A model generated the notes under the pieces. The model was not told the origin of the DNA. It saw nothing but the letters and a program-made list of their open reading frames with translations, and did no database searches. Below are positions 50,127 to 58,857 of a DNA stretch of 64,000 bases, piece after piece. The stretch spans positions 1,054,001-1,118,000 of the forward strand of contig NZ_CP160403.1 in assembly GCF_040782645.1 (NCBI RefSeq), written 5' to 3'. A program made the position numbers and the translations under genes. Origin of the DNA: Streptomyces sp. HUAS ZL42 (GTDB lineage Bacteria > Actinomycetota > Actinomycetes > Streptomycetales > Streptomycetaceae). Numbering within the stretch: the stretch's first letter is position 1; each line of letters starts with the position of its first letter.

Positions 50127-51247
50127 GACAGGGTCGCGATCGCGTCGCGGCCGCCCTCCAGGAACTCCGGCCAGGAGCCGCCCTCGTCCTTGCTGCGCGG
50201 CTCGACCACGCCGTGCAGGTACTTGTTGAGGATGGCCAGGTCCTCCGGCTCGCGGCGCGCCAGCGATCCGACGAGCGAGGACGCCAGCGTGTGCGCGGTC
50301 AGGGTGCGTTCGCCGAAGAAGTTGCTGTGCAGGATCGCGTCCTCCAGCACACCGATCTGCTCGGCGGTGGACAGCGCGGACTCGAGCTTCTCGTCGTCGC
50401 TGCCGGCCGCGGCCGCGGAGGCCCGCAGGTCGGCGAAGCTCTGCAGCAGTACGTCCAGCAGCGTGGGCGGCACGTCCAGCTCGATCTGGTGACGGCGCAG
50501 CAGTTCCTCAGTGCGGAAGCGGACGATCTCCGCCTCGCTCTTCTTGTTCGTCACCACCGGGATGCGTACGAAGTTGAAGCGGCGCTTGAGCGCGGACGAG
50601 AGGTCGTTGACGCCCCGGTCGCGGCTGTTGGCGGTGGCGATGACCGAGAAGCCGGGCTTGGCGAAGACGATGTTGTCGCTGTCGCTGTCGCTGCCCAGTT
50701 CCGGAACCGAGATGTACTTCTCCGAAAGGATCGAGATCAGCGCGTCCTGAACGTCACTGGTGGAACGGGTGAGTTCCTCGAAGCGGCCGATCGCGCCGGT
50801 CTCCATCGCGGTCATGATAGGTGAGGGGATCATCGACTCTCGCGACTGGCCCTTGGCGATCACCATGGACACGTTCCACGAGTACTTGATGTGGTCCTCG
50901 GTGGTGCCGGCCGTACCCTGAACGACCAGCGTGGAGTTGCGGCAGATCGCGGCGGCCAGCAGTTCGGCCAGCCAGCTCTTGCCGGTGCCGGGGTCGCCGA
51001 TCAGGAGCAGGCCCCGGTCGGAGGCGAGCGTGACGATGGACCGCTCGACGAAGGTGCGGTCGCCGAACCACTTCTGGGGGATCTCCCGGTCGAGGCCGTC
51101 GGCGCGCTCGGAGCCCAGGACGAACAGGCGGACCATCTTCGGTGACAGCCGCCAGGCGAAGGGCTTGGGACCGTCGTCGATCGACTCCAGCCAGTCCAGC
51201 TCCTCGGCGTACTTGATCTCGGCGGGGGCGCGCAGCAGGTCGGACAT
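50123..51247 (-). CDS. MoxR-type AAA+ ATPase
   Basis: A 374-residue AAA+ protein of the MoxR group. Walker A is GDPGTGKS (84-91). The pre-sensor region has GRFEELTRSTSDVQDALISILSEK, followed by SVIATANSRDRGVNDLSSALKRRFNFVRIP, which contains sensor 1 (TAN) and the arginine-finger segment. MoxR proteins work as hexamers with a vWA partner to remodel or activate a client. That partner is the preceding gene. ATG 51247 is preceded by GGAAAGG, and a TTG five codons earlier is less likely. Confidence 0.9.
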   Translation of the reverse strand: MSDLLRAPAEIKYAEELDWLESIDDGPKPFAWRLSPKMVRLFVLGSERADGLDREIPQKWFGDRTFVERSIVTLASDRGLLLIGDPGTGKSWLAELLAAAICRNSTLVVQGTAGTTEDHIKYSWNVSMVIAKGQSRESMIPSPIMTAMETGAIGRFEELTRSTSDVQDALISILSEKYISVPELGSDSDSDNIVFAKPGFSVIATANSRDRGVNDLSSALKRRFNFVRIPVVTNKKSEAEIVRFRTEELLRRHQIELDVPPTLLDVLLQSFADLRASAAAAGSDDEKLESALSTAEQIGVLEDAILHSNFFGERTLTAHTLASSLVGSLARREPEDLAILNKYLHGVVEPRSKDEGGSWPEFLEGGRDAIATLS

Positions 51248-51266
51248 GTCAGGCCTTTCCAAGTGA

Positions 51267-52655
51267 TTAAGCGAGGGACGACTTGAGCTCGTGGACGAGC
51301 TTGCGGATGTGACCCGAGATCACGGGCGTACCGAGGGCCTTGAACCGCTCACGGAACCAGGGGTTGACCTCCTGCCGTCCGGAGCTGGTCACCGAGCCGA
51401 CGGGGATGAACCTGACCCCGGAGCGGTGGACCGCCTCGATGCCTTCGAACAACGGCTGGGACCGGCCGAACTCGTAGAAGTCGGAGATCCACACCATCAC
51501 GGTGTTCCGCGGCTCGGTGATCTTCGGGCGGGCCATGGCCATCGCGACCGGGCCGTCGTTGCCGCCGCCGAGGTTGGTGCGCAGCAGCACCTCGAACGGG
51601 TCGCTCACCCAGGGGGTGAGGTCGATGGCGCGGGTGTCGTACGCGATGAGGTGGACGTCCACTTTCGGCAGTCCGGCGAAGATCGAGGCGAGGATGGTGC
51701 AGTTGACCATCGAGTCCACCATCGAGCCGGACTGGTCCACGACCACGATGAGCCGCTGAGGTGTCGTCCTGCGGGCGGTCTGGCGGTAGTAGAGGCGGTC
51801 GACGTAGAGCCGCTCCTCCTCCGGGCTCCAGTTGGTGAGGTTCTTCCAGATCGTGCGGTCGAGGTCCAGGTTGCGGAAGACCCGCTTCGGCGGGACCGAA
51901 CGGTCGATGGCTCCGACCGTGGCCTTCTCCACCTGGGTGCGCAGTACGTCGGCTACCTCGTCGACGAAGCGGCGGATGAGTGACTTCGCATTGGCCAGGG
52001 CTGTGCCCGACAGGTTGTTCTTGTCCCGCAGGAGCTGCTCGATCAGCGACATGCTCGGGGTCAGCCGGGCGGCGAGCTTGGGGTCGGCGAGGACCTCGCG
52101 AAGGTGCATCCGTTTGACGAGGTCGGCCTCGATGGCGCCGAGCTCGGGGCCGATCGCGGCGCGGCCGCCGCGCAACTGCCCCGGAGTGCAGCCGAGCGCG
52201 CGCTCCAGCCAGCCGGCGTCGGACTGCCAGCGGGACAGCTGCCCGGCGGTGACCGTGCCGGTGCCGGTGGCGAAGACGTTGAGCAGCACCTTCGACACCA
52301 GTGCGGCACGCCGCACTTCGGCAGCACGATCGCGGATGGCCTCGCCGTCCTGGGTCTCCGGCACCATCAAACCGTCGAACTCGGCGGCCAGTTCCGGGTG
52401 CCGCTGCACGATCGCGTCGACCGAGGCCTGCGGGTCCAGCAGCGCGGGCGGCAGGCCCATGTCCTCCACCACGGCGAGGCTCGCCGATTCCAGCGTTGCC
52501 TGCTCCTCATGGTCGAAGAGACGGGCGAGGAGCCGCCAGTACAGGACCTGACGGCGGTTGTCGTGCGGGTCCGCCTCGGGGGTGTGGCCGGCCGTCGGCG
52601 CCGGCATCGGCTCGGTCACTGGCTCTGTCATGTGTTCGGTCGCTGGTTCGGTCAT
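51267..52655 (-). CDS. vWA-domain protein, MoxR partner
   Basis: A 462-residue protein. Residues 1-22 are a repetitive Glu/Thr/Pro tail (MTEPATEHMTEPVTEPMPAP). Residues 35-290 are helical and unclassified (NRRQVLYWRLLARLFDHEEQ). The C-terminal von Willebrand A domain has a full MIDAS: D307-x-S309-x-S311 in VVVDQSGSM, Thr in LLRTNLGGGND and Asp in VWISDFYEFG. It should bind a client or DUF5682 in a metal-dependent way and be remodelled by the MoxR ATPase encoded 19 bp downstream. Its ATG overlaps the SWIM gene stop (ATGA). Two further in-frame ATGs lie within the first 17 codons. Confidence 0.9.
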   Translation of the reverse strand: MTEPATEHMTEPVTEPMPAPTAGHTPEADPHDNRRQVLYWRLLARLFDHEEQATLESASLAVVEDMGLPPALLDPQASVDAIVQRHPELAAEFDGLMVPETQDGEAIRDRAAEVRRAALVSKVLLNVFATGTGTVTAGQLSRWQSDAGWLERALGCTPGQLRGGRAAIGPELGAIEADLVKRMHLREVLADPKLAARLTPSMSLIEQLLRDKNNLSGTALANAKSLIRRFVDEVADVLRTQVEKATVGAIDRSVPPKRVFRNLDLDRTIWKNLTNWSPEEERLYVDRLYYRQTARRTTPQRLIVVVDQSGSMVDSMVNCTILASIFAGLPKVDVHLIAYDTRAIDLTPWVSDPFEVLLRTNLGGGNDGPVAMAMARPKITEPRNTVMVWISDFYEFGRSQPLFEGIEAVHRSGVRFIPVGSVTSSGRQEVNPWFRERFKALGTPVISGHIRKLVHELKSSLA

Positions 52656-54586
52656 TTCCGCAGCAGCCTTCCGGCGCGCTCGCGCAGTACGGTCACGGCG
52701 TCGGTGGCGGCCTTCTCCGCCTTGACGCCGGTCTTGTCGGTGGTGCCGCCGGCCCACGCTCCGGCGTGCACGGCGACGGCCTTCCTGCGCACGCTCGTCT
52801 CCACGGCGAGCGGCTGGACGCTGAACGTCCCGGCGTCCCAGCGGAGCAGCCCTATGCACGCGCTCGACGCCGCGACGGCTTGCGGGGTGAGCGGTCCGGC
52901 GACCGGGATGCGGTCGGCGTCGACGGCGAGCGGGTTTCCGGCGACGGTGAATGTGATCGCCTCGTCGTCCTTCCGGACTTCGTAGCCCTCCAGGAACACG
53001 GGTACGGCGATACGCGCCGGCTGCCGGTCCAGAGGTGCGGTCACTTGGTCGGCCGCCGTGGACAGAGCGACACGGGCGGTGGCGAACGGGTCGGCGGGCT
53101 CACTCGCGCGCGCGTGCTCGTCGCTCCAGATCAGGTCGCCCTCGGCGGTGACCGGCATGTCGGCGAGGTCCATCGCCTGGCCTTCGCCGGCGGCGGCCAG
53201 CAGCGACATGTGCGGGCGGAGCAACTGCCAGACACCGGCTCCGACGACCGTGTCCGGTTTCGGCACCGAGACGCAGGCGCGCACCAGGCGGGGCGGGGTG
53301 CCGTCAGCGGGTTCGAACACGGCGTGGACCTGGGCCTGTGCGGCGGTCGCGTGTTCGTGCAGGTCGACGCCGAGGGGCAGCAGGCGGCCGGTGGCAGTGC
53401 CGGTCGGGGAAGCGGCGGCGCCACCGGGCAGCGTGAGCAGCATGGCGCGCGACCACAGGTCGGCCCAGCGGCGGGCCGGGATCCGCTCCAGGGCCGCGCC
53501 GGGGCAGGACGCGGCGAGTTCGGCGGCGAAGCCGTCGAGGAGTGTGGCGAGGCGTCGCAGGGCCGGGTCGGGGAGCATCGCGGAGACGATCTGCGCCGCC
53601 CCGGAGACCGTCTCGTGGTCGATGCCCTGCCATCCGCAGCGTGCCAGATCCGACAGCCAGGAGCGGGCGGCGGCAAGGAGGTTGACGGTCGGCTGCTCGT
53701 CGGACGCCGGCGCCGTCTCCTCACCGCCGGCCCTGCCCGTCATTTCCTGGATGCGTGCCATGAGTGCGTCGTGGACGGAGCCGAGAAGGGCCGCACGCGC
53801 GGCGGCGAGAGCCATGAAGTGGTCTTCGCCCGCGGTTCCTGCCGCCGCCTTGTCCGCCGCCTCGGCGACCCTGGAGGACAGGGGCGTCCCGGCGACGGCG
53901 TCGGCGAGTCGGGCCAGGTCGGCGGCCCGGGCGGGCTGTGGCCTGAGCAGGCCGGCCACGAGCGCACGGTCGAAAGCGTCCACGGCTTCCAGGGCTTCGT
54001 CGAGTCCGTCGACGGTTTCCGGGAGCAGGCCCCTACGCTCCCCCGCACCCGAACCGGCTTCGCGCGGCGGCACACCCGCCTGCGTCGCCACCGCCCGCGT
54101 CGGCGGGAACCACTGCATCTCCGGCAACGGCGCGGTCGTCGGGGCGAGTTCGAGGTAGGCGAGGTGGCGCAGGAACCGGCTGAAGACGGGGGCGGCGGCC
54201 TTGGTGTCCGCCTGCTCCGGGCGGGTGCCGGCCATGCCGTCGGCGATGGTCTGCGCGCTCGGCTCCCCCGCCACGGGCTCGATCCGCAGGTACCGGGCGA
54301 CGCGCTCGGCGCCGTACTGGAGCACGGCCTCGTTGATCAGGGCCCGGATGTGGTTGCAGAACGAGCCGCGTGCGCCGCCGCAGGGCCGGTTGTTGTTGGT
54401 GCTGCACGCGAACGCGTACGAACCCGCCGCGACCGACGAGACGTAGACGCGCTCGATGTCCGAGCCGCTCGACACCACGCCCTGGAGGCGTCCGTCGGCC
54501 AGCTCGACGAACGGAACCTTGGCGAGCTTGCGCGGCCGCGCGGGCGGGATCACCCGCGCCGTGCTCGACTTCTCCCACTCTGACAA
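52652..54586 (-). CDS. SWIM zinc-finger protein, first gene of MoxR-vWA operon
   Basis: A 644-residue protein with a SWIM-type zinc finger near the N-terminus: Cys61, Cys69 and Cys77-x-His79 in FACSTNNNRPCGGARGSFCNH. SWIM domains bind DNA or proteins. The remaining 550 residues are mainly helical, with no family I can name. TTG 54586 is the start, with GAGGAG nine bases upstream. An ATG inside that leader is out of frame. The gene opens the SWIM-vWA-MoxR-DUF5682 operon, in which neighbours overlap or nearly touch, so the four products probably act together, with this one recognising a target. Confidence 0.82.
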   Translation of the reverse strand: MSEWEKSSTARVIPPARPRKLAKVPFVELADGRLQGVVSSGSDIERVYVSSVAAGSYAFACSTNNNRPCGGARGSFCNHIRALINEAVLQYGAERVARYLRIEPVAGEPSAQTIADGMAGTRPEQADTKAAAPVFSRFLRHLAYLELAPTTAPLPEMQWFPPTRAVATQAGVPPREAGSGAGERRGLLPETVDGLDEALEAVDAFDRALVAGLLRPQPARAADLARLADAVAGTPLSSRVAEAADKAAAGTAGEDHFMALAAARAALLGSVHDALMARIQEMTGRAGGEETAPASDEQPTVNLLAAARSWLSDLARCGWQGIDHETVSGAAQIVSAMLPDPALRRLATLLDGFAAELAASCPGAALERIPARRWADLWSRAMLLTLPGGAAASPTGTATGRLLPLGVDLHEHATAAQAQVHAVFEPADGTPPRLVRACVSVPKPDTVVGAGVWQLLRPHMSLLAAAGEGQAMDLADMPVTAEGDLIWSDEHARASEPADPFATARVALSTAADQVTAPLDRQPARIAVPVFLEGYEVRKDDEAITFTVAGNPLAVDADRIPVAGPLTPQAVAASSACIGLLRWDAGTFSVQPLAVETSVRRKAVAVHAGAWAGGTTDKTGVKAEKAATDAVTVLRERAGRLLRK

Positions 54587-54692
54587 CGCACCATCTCCTC
54601 ATACGCAGCACAGGGATTGCCACGCCACATGGGCGGGACACAGGAGAAGTTACTTGCGACCACTGACAACGCCGTCCGGAGGAGCCTGACCC

Positions 54693-54980
54693 ATGCAGCT
54701 CGCCTTCTCCGGCCGGGTACTCGAATGGCGCGGCCCGTCGCCGTACTACTTCGTCCCCGTCCCGGACCAGGAGTCCGCCGACATCCGCGAGGTGGCCGCG
54801 ATGGCCACGTACGGCTGGGGCATGATCCCGGTCGAAGCCCGCATGGGCGAGGTCGCCTTCGAGACGTCGCTCTTCCCCAAGGACGGCGGCTACCTGCTGC
54901 CACTCAAAGCCGCCGTGCGCAAGCGGCACGGGCTTGCGGCGGGCGACGACGTGACCGTGGAGATGACCGTTCGTCTCTAG
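54693..54980 (+). CDS. DUF1905 family protein
   Basis: A 95-residue beta-rich protein: AFSGRVLEWRGPSPYYFVPV, then YGWGMIPVEARMGEVAFETS and LPLKAAVRKRHGLAAGDDV. This is the DUF1905 fold, a small beta-barrel of unknown function often linked to YdeI/OmdA-like proteins. ATG 54693 follows GGAGGAG. It is divergent from the SWIM-vWA-MoxR operon with 106 bp between, so it may share regulation with it. Confidence 0.88.
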   Translation: MQLAFSGRVLEWRGPSPYYFVPVPDQESADIREVAAMATYGWGMIPVEARMGEVAFETSLFPKDGGYLLPLKAAVRKRHGLAAGDDVTVEMTVRL

Positions 54981-54981
54981 T

Positions 54982-54997
54982 GCTCCCAGGGGGGAGC
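54982..54997 (+). terminator. Short stem-loop after the DUF1905 gene
   Basis: GCTCCC and GGGAGC pair around AGGG directly after the stop. The six-base stem makes it a weak candidate. Confidence 0.35.
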
Positions 54998-55018
54998 CCG
55001 TCACCCGGCCGGTGTGCC

Positions 55019-55400
55019 TCATGTTCCCCTCGGCTTACGGGACTTGGTCCACGTGCCGTGCGGCCGGTTGCCTTCCCGGGCCGCCTTCGCCGCGTCGAAC
55101 TCGGCCTTGCTTGTCACCGCTCGTGGCACAGGTTCGAGCACGGCCTCGGTCACTCGCCACGGGACAGCCGAGGCCCAGCCGACGAGGGGCATGGTCTCGT
55201 CGTGGTGGGGGGCGAACTACGCGGTGATGAGGGCAGGCATCCAGTGGTTCATGTCTCGCACGTGCTCGACGAACGCCTGGGGGAGCTGGACGTGGTGCGT
55301 CTCGACGTAGTGCGGGAGGACGTCGGGGCCCGCTTCCATGACGTCGATGAGTACGTGTCTCCTTCGACGACGTCCTTCTCGCGTGCTGCCGCACCGGCTG
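55019..55400 (-). pseudogene. Unrecognised gene interrupted by an in-frame TAG and a frameshift
   Basis: The minus frame reads VLIDVMEAGPDVLPHYVETH, continues to MNHWMPALITA and meets TAG at 55217-55219. The same frame then continues with coding-like sequence FAPHHDETMPLVGWASAVPW ... EAVLEPVPRAVTSKAEFDA to a TGA at 55019. Upstream of about 55360 the likely continuation (REKDVVEGDTY) is in another frame. So the gene has at least one nonsense mutation and one frameshift. I do not recognise the family. Nothing is seen from 55401 to 55590. Confidence 0.55.
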
Positions 55401-55590
55401 CCCGCCTGGGCCCGCGCCCAGTGCGCCGACGCGCAGCTGGCCATGGCCGAGGCCCATCCCTCCGGCCGCAGGGATGCGAGCCGAGGTTGAACGGCCCGTC
55501 GTCCACCGCTGCCTGGTGATCAGTCGGTCTGGAGCAGTGGGCTTCCCCAGCGCGTGCCCGGGTGCGGCCTCCGGCCGGAGCGGGCGCCGG

Positions 55591-56166
55591 TCACGCCGAG
55601 GGCTGGGGCCAGTTCCGCAGCAGGGCGTCGAGGGCGTCGAGGATTCTTGCCCAGCTTTCCTGCGAGTCGGGGGCGCTGTGGCTGAACCCTCCCCCCAGTT
55701 CCAGGCTGACGTAGCCGTGGAAGACACTGCCCAGCAGCCGGACCGCATGCGTCTGGTCCGGCTCCGTCAGGTCGTAGCCGCGCAGGATCGCCCGCGTCAT
55801 CTGTGCGTGACGGCCGCCCGCACTGGCCGCCGCCGTCTGCGGGTCCAGCCTCAACTGGGCCGCGGCGTAACGGCCGGGATGCTCCCGGGCGTAGTCGCGG
55901 TAGACGTTGGCCAGGGCGGACAGGGCGTCCTTGCCCGCCCGCCCGGCCAGCGCGACGGCGCCCCGGTCGGCGAGCTCCTCCAGAGCGAGCAGGGCGATAC
56001 GGGTCCTGAGGTCCTGGGAGTTCTTCACGTGCGAGTAGAGGCTCGCGACCTTGACATCGAACCGCCGGGCGAGCGCCGAGACGGTCACCTGGTCGAAGCC
56101 GACGTCGTCGGCCAGTTCCGCGCCGGCCTGGGCCAGGCGTTCCGGGGTCAGCCCTGCGCGCACCAT
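55591..56166 (-). CDS. TetR-family regulator with WHG-type C-terminal domain
   Basis: A 191-residue TetR repressor. The HTH is LADDVGFDQVTVSALARRFDVKVASLYSHVKNSQDL at residues 18-53, where Tyr-Ser-His is a variant of the usual LYYHF. The C-terminal segment RLLGSVFHGYVSLELGGGFS is typical of the TetR_C_33/WHG domain, which binds small hydrophobic ligands. ATG 56166 is 32 bp downstream of a 23-bp palindrome placed between plausible -35 and -10 boxes, so the gene is almost certainly autorepressed. It follows the serine hydrolase gene on the same strand with 111 bp between. Confidence 0.92.
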   Translation of the reverse strand: MVRAGLTPERLAQAGAELADDVGFDQVTVSALARRFDVKVASLYSHVKNSQDLRTRIALLALEELADRGAVALAGRAGKDALSALANVYRDYAREHPGRYAAAQLRLDPQTAAASAGGRHAQMTRAILRGYDLTEPDQTHAVRLLGSVFHGYVSLELGGGFSHSAPDSQESWARILDALDALLRNWPQPSA

Positions 56167-56197
56167 GGCCTTCCTTTCCTTCAGCGGAGATTATGCA

Positions 56198-56220
56198 GTT
56201 ACCTAAAGCCTTTAGGCAAC
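56198..56220 (-). promoter_or_regulatory. TetR operator overlapping its own promoter
   Basis: CCTAAAGCCTTTAGG is a perfect 7-1-7 palindrome, extended by GTT/AAC after one mismatch to 23 bp. Read on the minus strand, TTGCCT (-35) and CATAAT (-10) are 18 bases apart with the palindrome between them. A bound dimer would block polymerase. Confidence 0.75.
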
Positions 56221-56277
56221 TCACTCTCCCACTTAGGAAGTCCTGGCTGAGAACGTCGGCACGGAGGTGCGCCGATG

Positions 56278-57393
56278 TCAGGCGCGCAGGCCCATGACCC
56301 CGTCGTAGGCGGCCATCACGACCTCCAGGCCCCGGGTGTCGTTCGCGGCCTCGAGGATCTGGTTCGTCACGTATGCCACCACCATGCGGGAGTCGGGCTC
56401 GATCATGACCAGCGAGCCGCCCCAGCCTCCCCATCCGTACGTGGTGCCGAACAGGCCGTAGCCGAGCCCGTAGCGCATCGGGATGCCCAGGATGCGGTCC
56501 TCGCCGTGGAACTGCTCCTCCCACGCCCGTTCGCTCCCGGCCCGGGACAGCAGCCGTACGCCGCCCACCGCTCCCCCGCACGCCATCACCGACTGCACGA
56601 GCGCGACCGAGCGGGCGTTGCCGAACCCGCTCGCCGCAGGGATCTGCGCGCGGCGCCAGGCCACACTGTTCCCGTCACGCACCCGAATCCCCGCGCCGGT
56701 GGCGGGAGTCGCCTGCGCTGCGCCGGGCGCGCTCGTGGCGTAGTCCTCGTCGTGCGCCGGTGGCGGGACCGAGGGAGCGACCCTGCTGTCGTGCTCGGCG
56801 GACAGTCCGATGTGGAAGTCCGCGCCCAGCGGTCCGGTGACCTCCTCCGCGAGGAAGTCGCCCACGCTGCGGCCGGTGATGCGCCGTAGGACCTCGCCCA
56901 CGAGGAATCCCTGCGTCAGCGAGTGGTATCCGGCCGCTGTGCCCGGCTCCCACTGCGGGGCCCGGGCGGCGAGCCGTGCCGTGGCGGAGGGCCAGTCGTA
57001 GAGGTCCTCCGCCGTCACCGGTCCGCCCCAGTCGGGCAGGCCCGCCGTGTGGGCCAGCAGATGGCGCACCAGCACCTTCTCCTTGCCCGCGGCGGCGAAC
57101 TCCGGCCAGTAGCGGGCGACCGGCGCGCCGAGGTCGAGCTCGCCGCGGTCGGCCAGGATCAGCGCGCACAGCGCGGTCATCGTCTTGGTGACGGACCAGA
57201 CGTTGACGATCGTGTCGCGCCGCCACGGGATCGTGCGGTCCGCGTCCGCGAAGCCGCCCCACACGTCCACTACCGGCTCGCCGTCCACGAAGACCGCCAC
57301 CGAGGCGCCCGTGTCTCCGGCGTCCAGCAACGCGGCCAGCGCGTTCGGCACCGCGGTGAACAACTCGTCGTACGAACCCTGCACTTCGGCCAT
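56278..57393 (-). CDS. Serine hydrolase, class-C beta-lactamase/EstB family
   Basis: A 371-residue cytoplasmic serine hydrolase. SVTK near residue 67 is the SxxK nucleophile motif, GYHSLTQG near 155 stands for YxN (here YHS, as in EstB-like esterases), and the C-terminal GWGGWGGSL replaces KTG. It has no signal peptide, so penicillin resistance is improbable. An esterase or amidase is more likely. It is upstream of the TetR gene on the same strand and could be its target. A decayed relative lies at 12154-12414. Confidence 0.88.
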   Translation of the reverse strand: MAEVQGSYDELFTAVPNALAALLDAGDTGASVAVFVDGEPVVDVWGGFADADRTIPWRRDTIVNVWSVTKTMTALCALILADRGELDLGAPVARYWPEFAAAGKEKVLVRHLLAHTAGLPDWGGPVTAEDLYDWPSATARLAARAPQWEPGTAAGYHSLTQGFLVGEVLRRITGRSVGDFLAEEVTGPLGADFHIGLSAEHDSRVAPSVPPPAHDEDYATSAPGAAQATPATGAGIRVRDGNSVAWRRAQIPAASGFGNARSVALVQSVMACGGAVGGVRLLSRAGSERAWEEQFHGEDRILGIPMRYGLGYGLFGTTYGWGGWGGSLVMIEPDSRMVVAYVTNQILEAANDTRGLEVVMAAYDGVMGLRA

Positions 57394-57452
57394 GCGCGGA
57401 ATGTAGCCCTGGGCGCACTGCCGGGGTCAAACGAATTTGCGGCGGCGGCAGT

Positions 57453-57914
57453 TCATGCCCCGGTGGCTTCGTTCCGGGCCGCCCGCCAGCCCGTCCACCG
57501 CGCGACGGTGATCACGATCACCGGCCCTTCCGGGGGGTGCCGCCGGTACTGGCGGTATTTTTCCCGCAACTGGGCGATCGCCTGGGCGTACTCCTCCCGC
57601 GACCGCCCGTCGGAGGCGTCGGGCGGTACGGTCCGGGCGCTGCCGTCGGCCCGCACCCACCAGAGGCGGTCCCAGTCCTCGTCGTACACGTCCACGAGCA
57701 GGCCGACCGCCGGGTGGGCGTCGATGTTGCGCAGCCGTCGCAGCTGCTGGGAGCGCTTCGGTTTCCAGTCGACGGCGGTGACGACGCGGTCGCCGCCGCA
57801 GGCGAAGACGACCGGAACGAGGTGCGGGCGGCCGCCGGGGTCGACCGTCGCCAGCCGAGCGATCCGGGCTGCGGCGAACCGTCTGCGGGCCTCGTCCTGG
57901 TCCATGTCCGGCAC
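57453..57914 (-). CDS. PPOX-class F420-dependent oxidoreductase (TIGR03668-like)
   Basis: A 153-residue split-beta-barrel flavin/F420 protein: ARRRFAAARIARLATVDPGG, then HLVPVVFACGGDRVVTAVD and HPAVGLLVDVYDEDWDRLWW. The pattern fits the actinobacterial PPOX group that uses F420 rather than FMN. It lies 19 bp downstream of an F420-type LLM gene on the same strand, which supports the cofactor assignment. GTG 57914 has AGAGGAA six bases upstream. ATG 57905 would remove three residues. Confidence 0.85.
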   Translation of the reverse strand: MPDMDQDEARRRFAAARIARLATVDPGGRPHLVPVVFACGGDRVVTAVDWKPKRSQQLRRLRNIDAHPAVGLLVDVYDEDWDRLWWVRADGSARTVPPDASDGRSREEYAQAIAQLREKYRQYRRHPPEGPVIVITVARWTGWRAARNEATGA

Positions 57915-57933
57915 GGTCGGTTCCTCTCGCACG

Positions 57934-58761
57934 TCACCGGTATGCCGAGACGGCCTCGGCGAAGTCGTCCAGTGTGCGCAGCGTCTCGTCCCGGGGCCCG
58001 GTCGGCAGGTACAGCAGTACGCGCTCGACGCCGAGCTGCGCGTAGCCCTCCAGCGCCTCCCGGTCGTGTGGGGCGGCGTAGGCCACCACCGGGGTTCCGG
58101 CACCCGCGACCTGCCGCATCCGGTCGATCCGCGGGGCCAGTTCCGTCGGTCTCACGCGGGTGGGCATCCATGCCGTCCCGTATTCGGCGACCCGCTCGAA
58201 GGTCCGCTCGCACGCGCCGCCGACGTAGATCGGCGGATGCGGTTTCCGGACCGGCTTCGGCCAGGAGAAGAACGGCTCGAAGTCCACGAACTCACCGTGG
58301 AACTCGGCCTCGTCGTGTGTCCAGATCTCGATGATCGCGCGGACCCGTTCGTCCATGAGCCGGCCGCGGGTACGTGGATCCGTACCGTGGTCGCGCATCT
58401 CCTCACGGTTCCAGCCGGCGCCGACACCGAAGACGGCCCGGCCGCCGGAGACCAGGTCGAGCGTGGCGACCTCCTTCGCGGTGATGATCGGATCCCGCTG
58501 CACCACCAGCGCGATCCCGGTGCCCAGCAGCAGGGTCCTGGTCACCGCGGCGGCTGCGCCGAGGGCTACGAACGGATCGAGGGTGCGGTAGTACATACGC
58601 GGCAGCTCCCCGCCCGCCGGGTACGGCGTCTCCCGGGACACCGGGATGTGCGAGTGCTCCGCAAGGAACAGGGCGCCGAAACCGCGCTCCTCCAGGGCGG
58701 GCCCCAGGCCCGCCGGACCGATACCCTCGTCGGTGAGGAAGGTGGATACTCCGAACTGCAT
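57934..58761 (-). CDS. LLM-class F420-dependent oxidoreductase
   Basis: A 275-residue TIM-barrel luciferase-like monooxygenase relative. FLAEHSHIPVS, GTGIALVVQRDPIITAKEVATLDLVSGGR and GVGAGWNREEMRDHG are the marks of the F420-dependent TIGR03619 group. It should transfer hydride between F420 and an unknown substrate. It probably forms an operon with the PPOX gene downstream. Starts at ATG 58761, where the fold begins. Confidence 0.9.
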   Translation of the reverse strand: MQFGVSTFLTDEGIGPAGLGPALEERGFGALFLAEHSHIPVSRETPYPAGGELPRMYYRTLDPFVALGAAAAVTRTLLLGTGIALVVQRDPIITAKEVATLDLVSGGRAVFGVGAGWNREEMRDHGTDPRTRGRLMDERVRAIIEIWTHDEAEFHGEFVDFEPFFSWPKPVRKPHPPIYVGGACERTFERVAEYGTAWMPTRVRPTELAPRIDRMRQVAGAGTPVVAYAAPHDREALEGYAQLGVERVLLYLPTGPRDETLRTLDDFAEAVSAYR

Positions 58762-58857
58762 CAGCCGTCACCGTCCGATTCGCGTCTCGCTTCGATATGG
58801 CCTGCTCCATGGCGGGTACCCGGGTCCGTGAACCATCCTGCTGAGGAGATGACTCGG

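Noticed and set aside
47382..50492. 1036-codon open frame opposite DUF5682/MoxR
   Set aside because: It is the antisense shadow of genes with clear motifs. Its translation is rich in Arg, Gln, Val and Gly and has no domain, as is common in high-GC DNA.
55217..55219. TAG as pyrrolysine or programmed readthrough codon
   Set aside because: No pyl genes or recoding element are seen, and a separate frameshift lies upstream, so decay is simpler.
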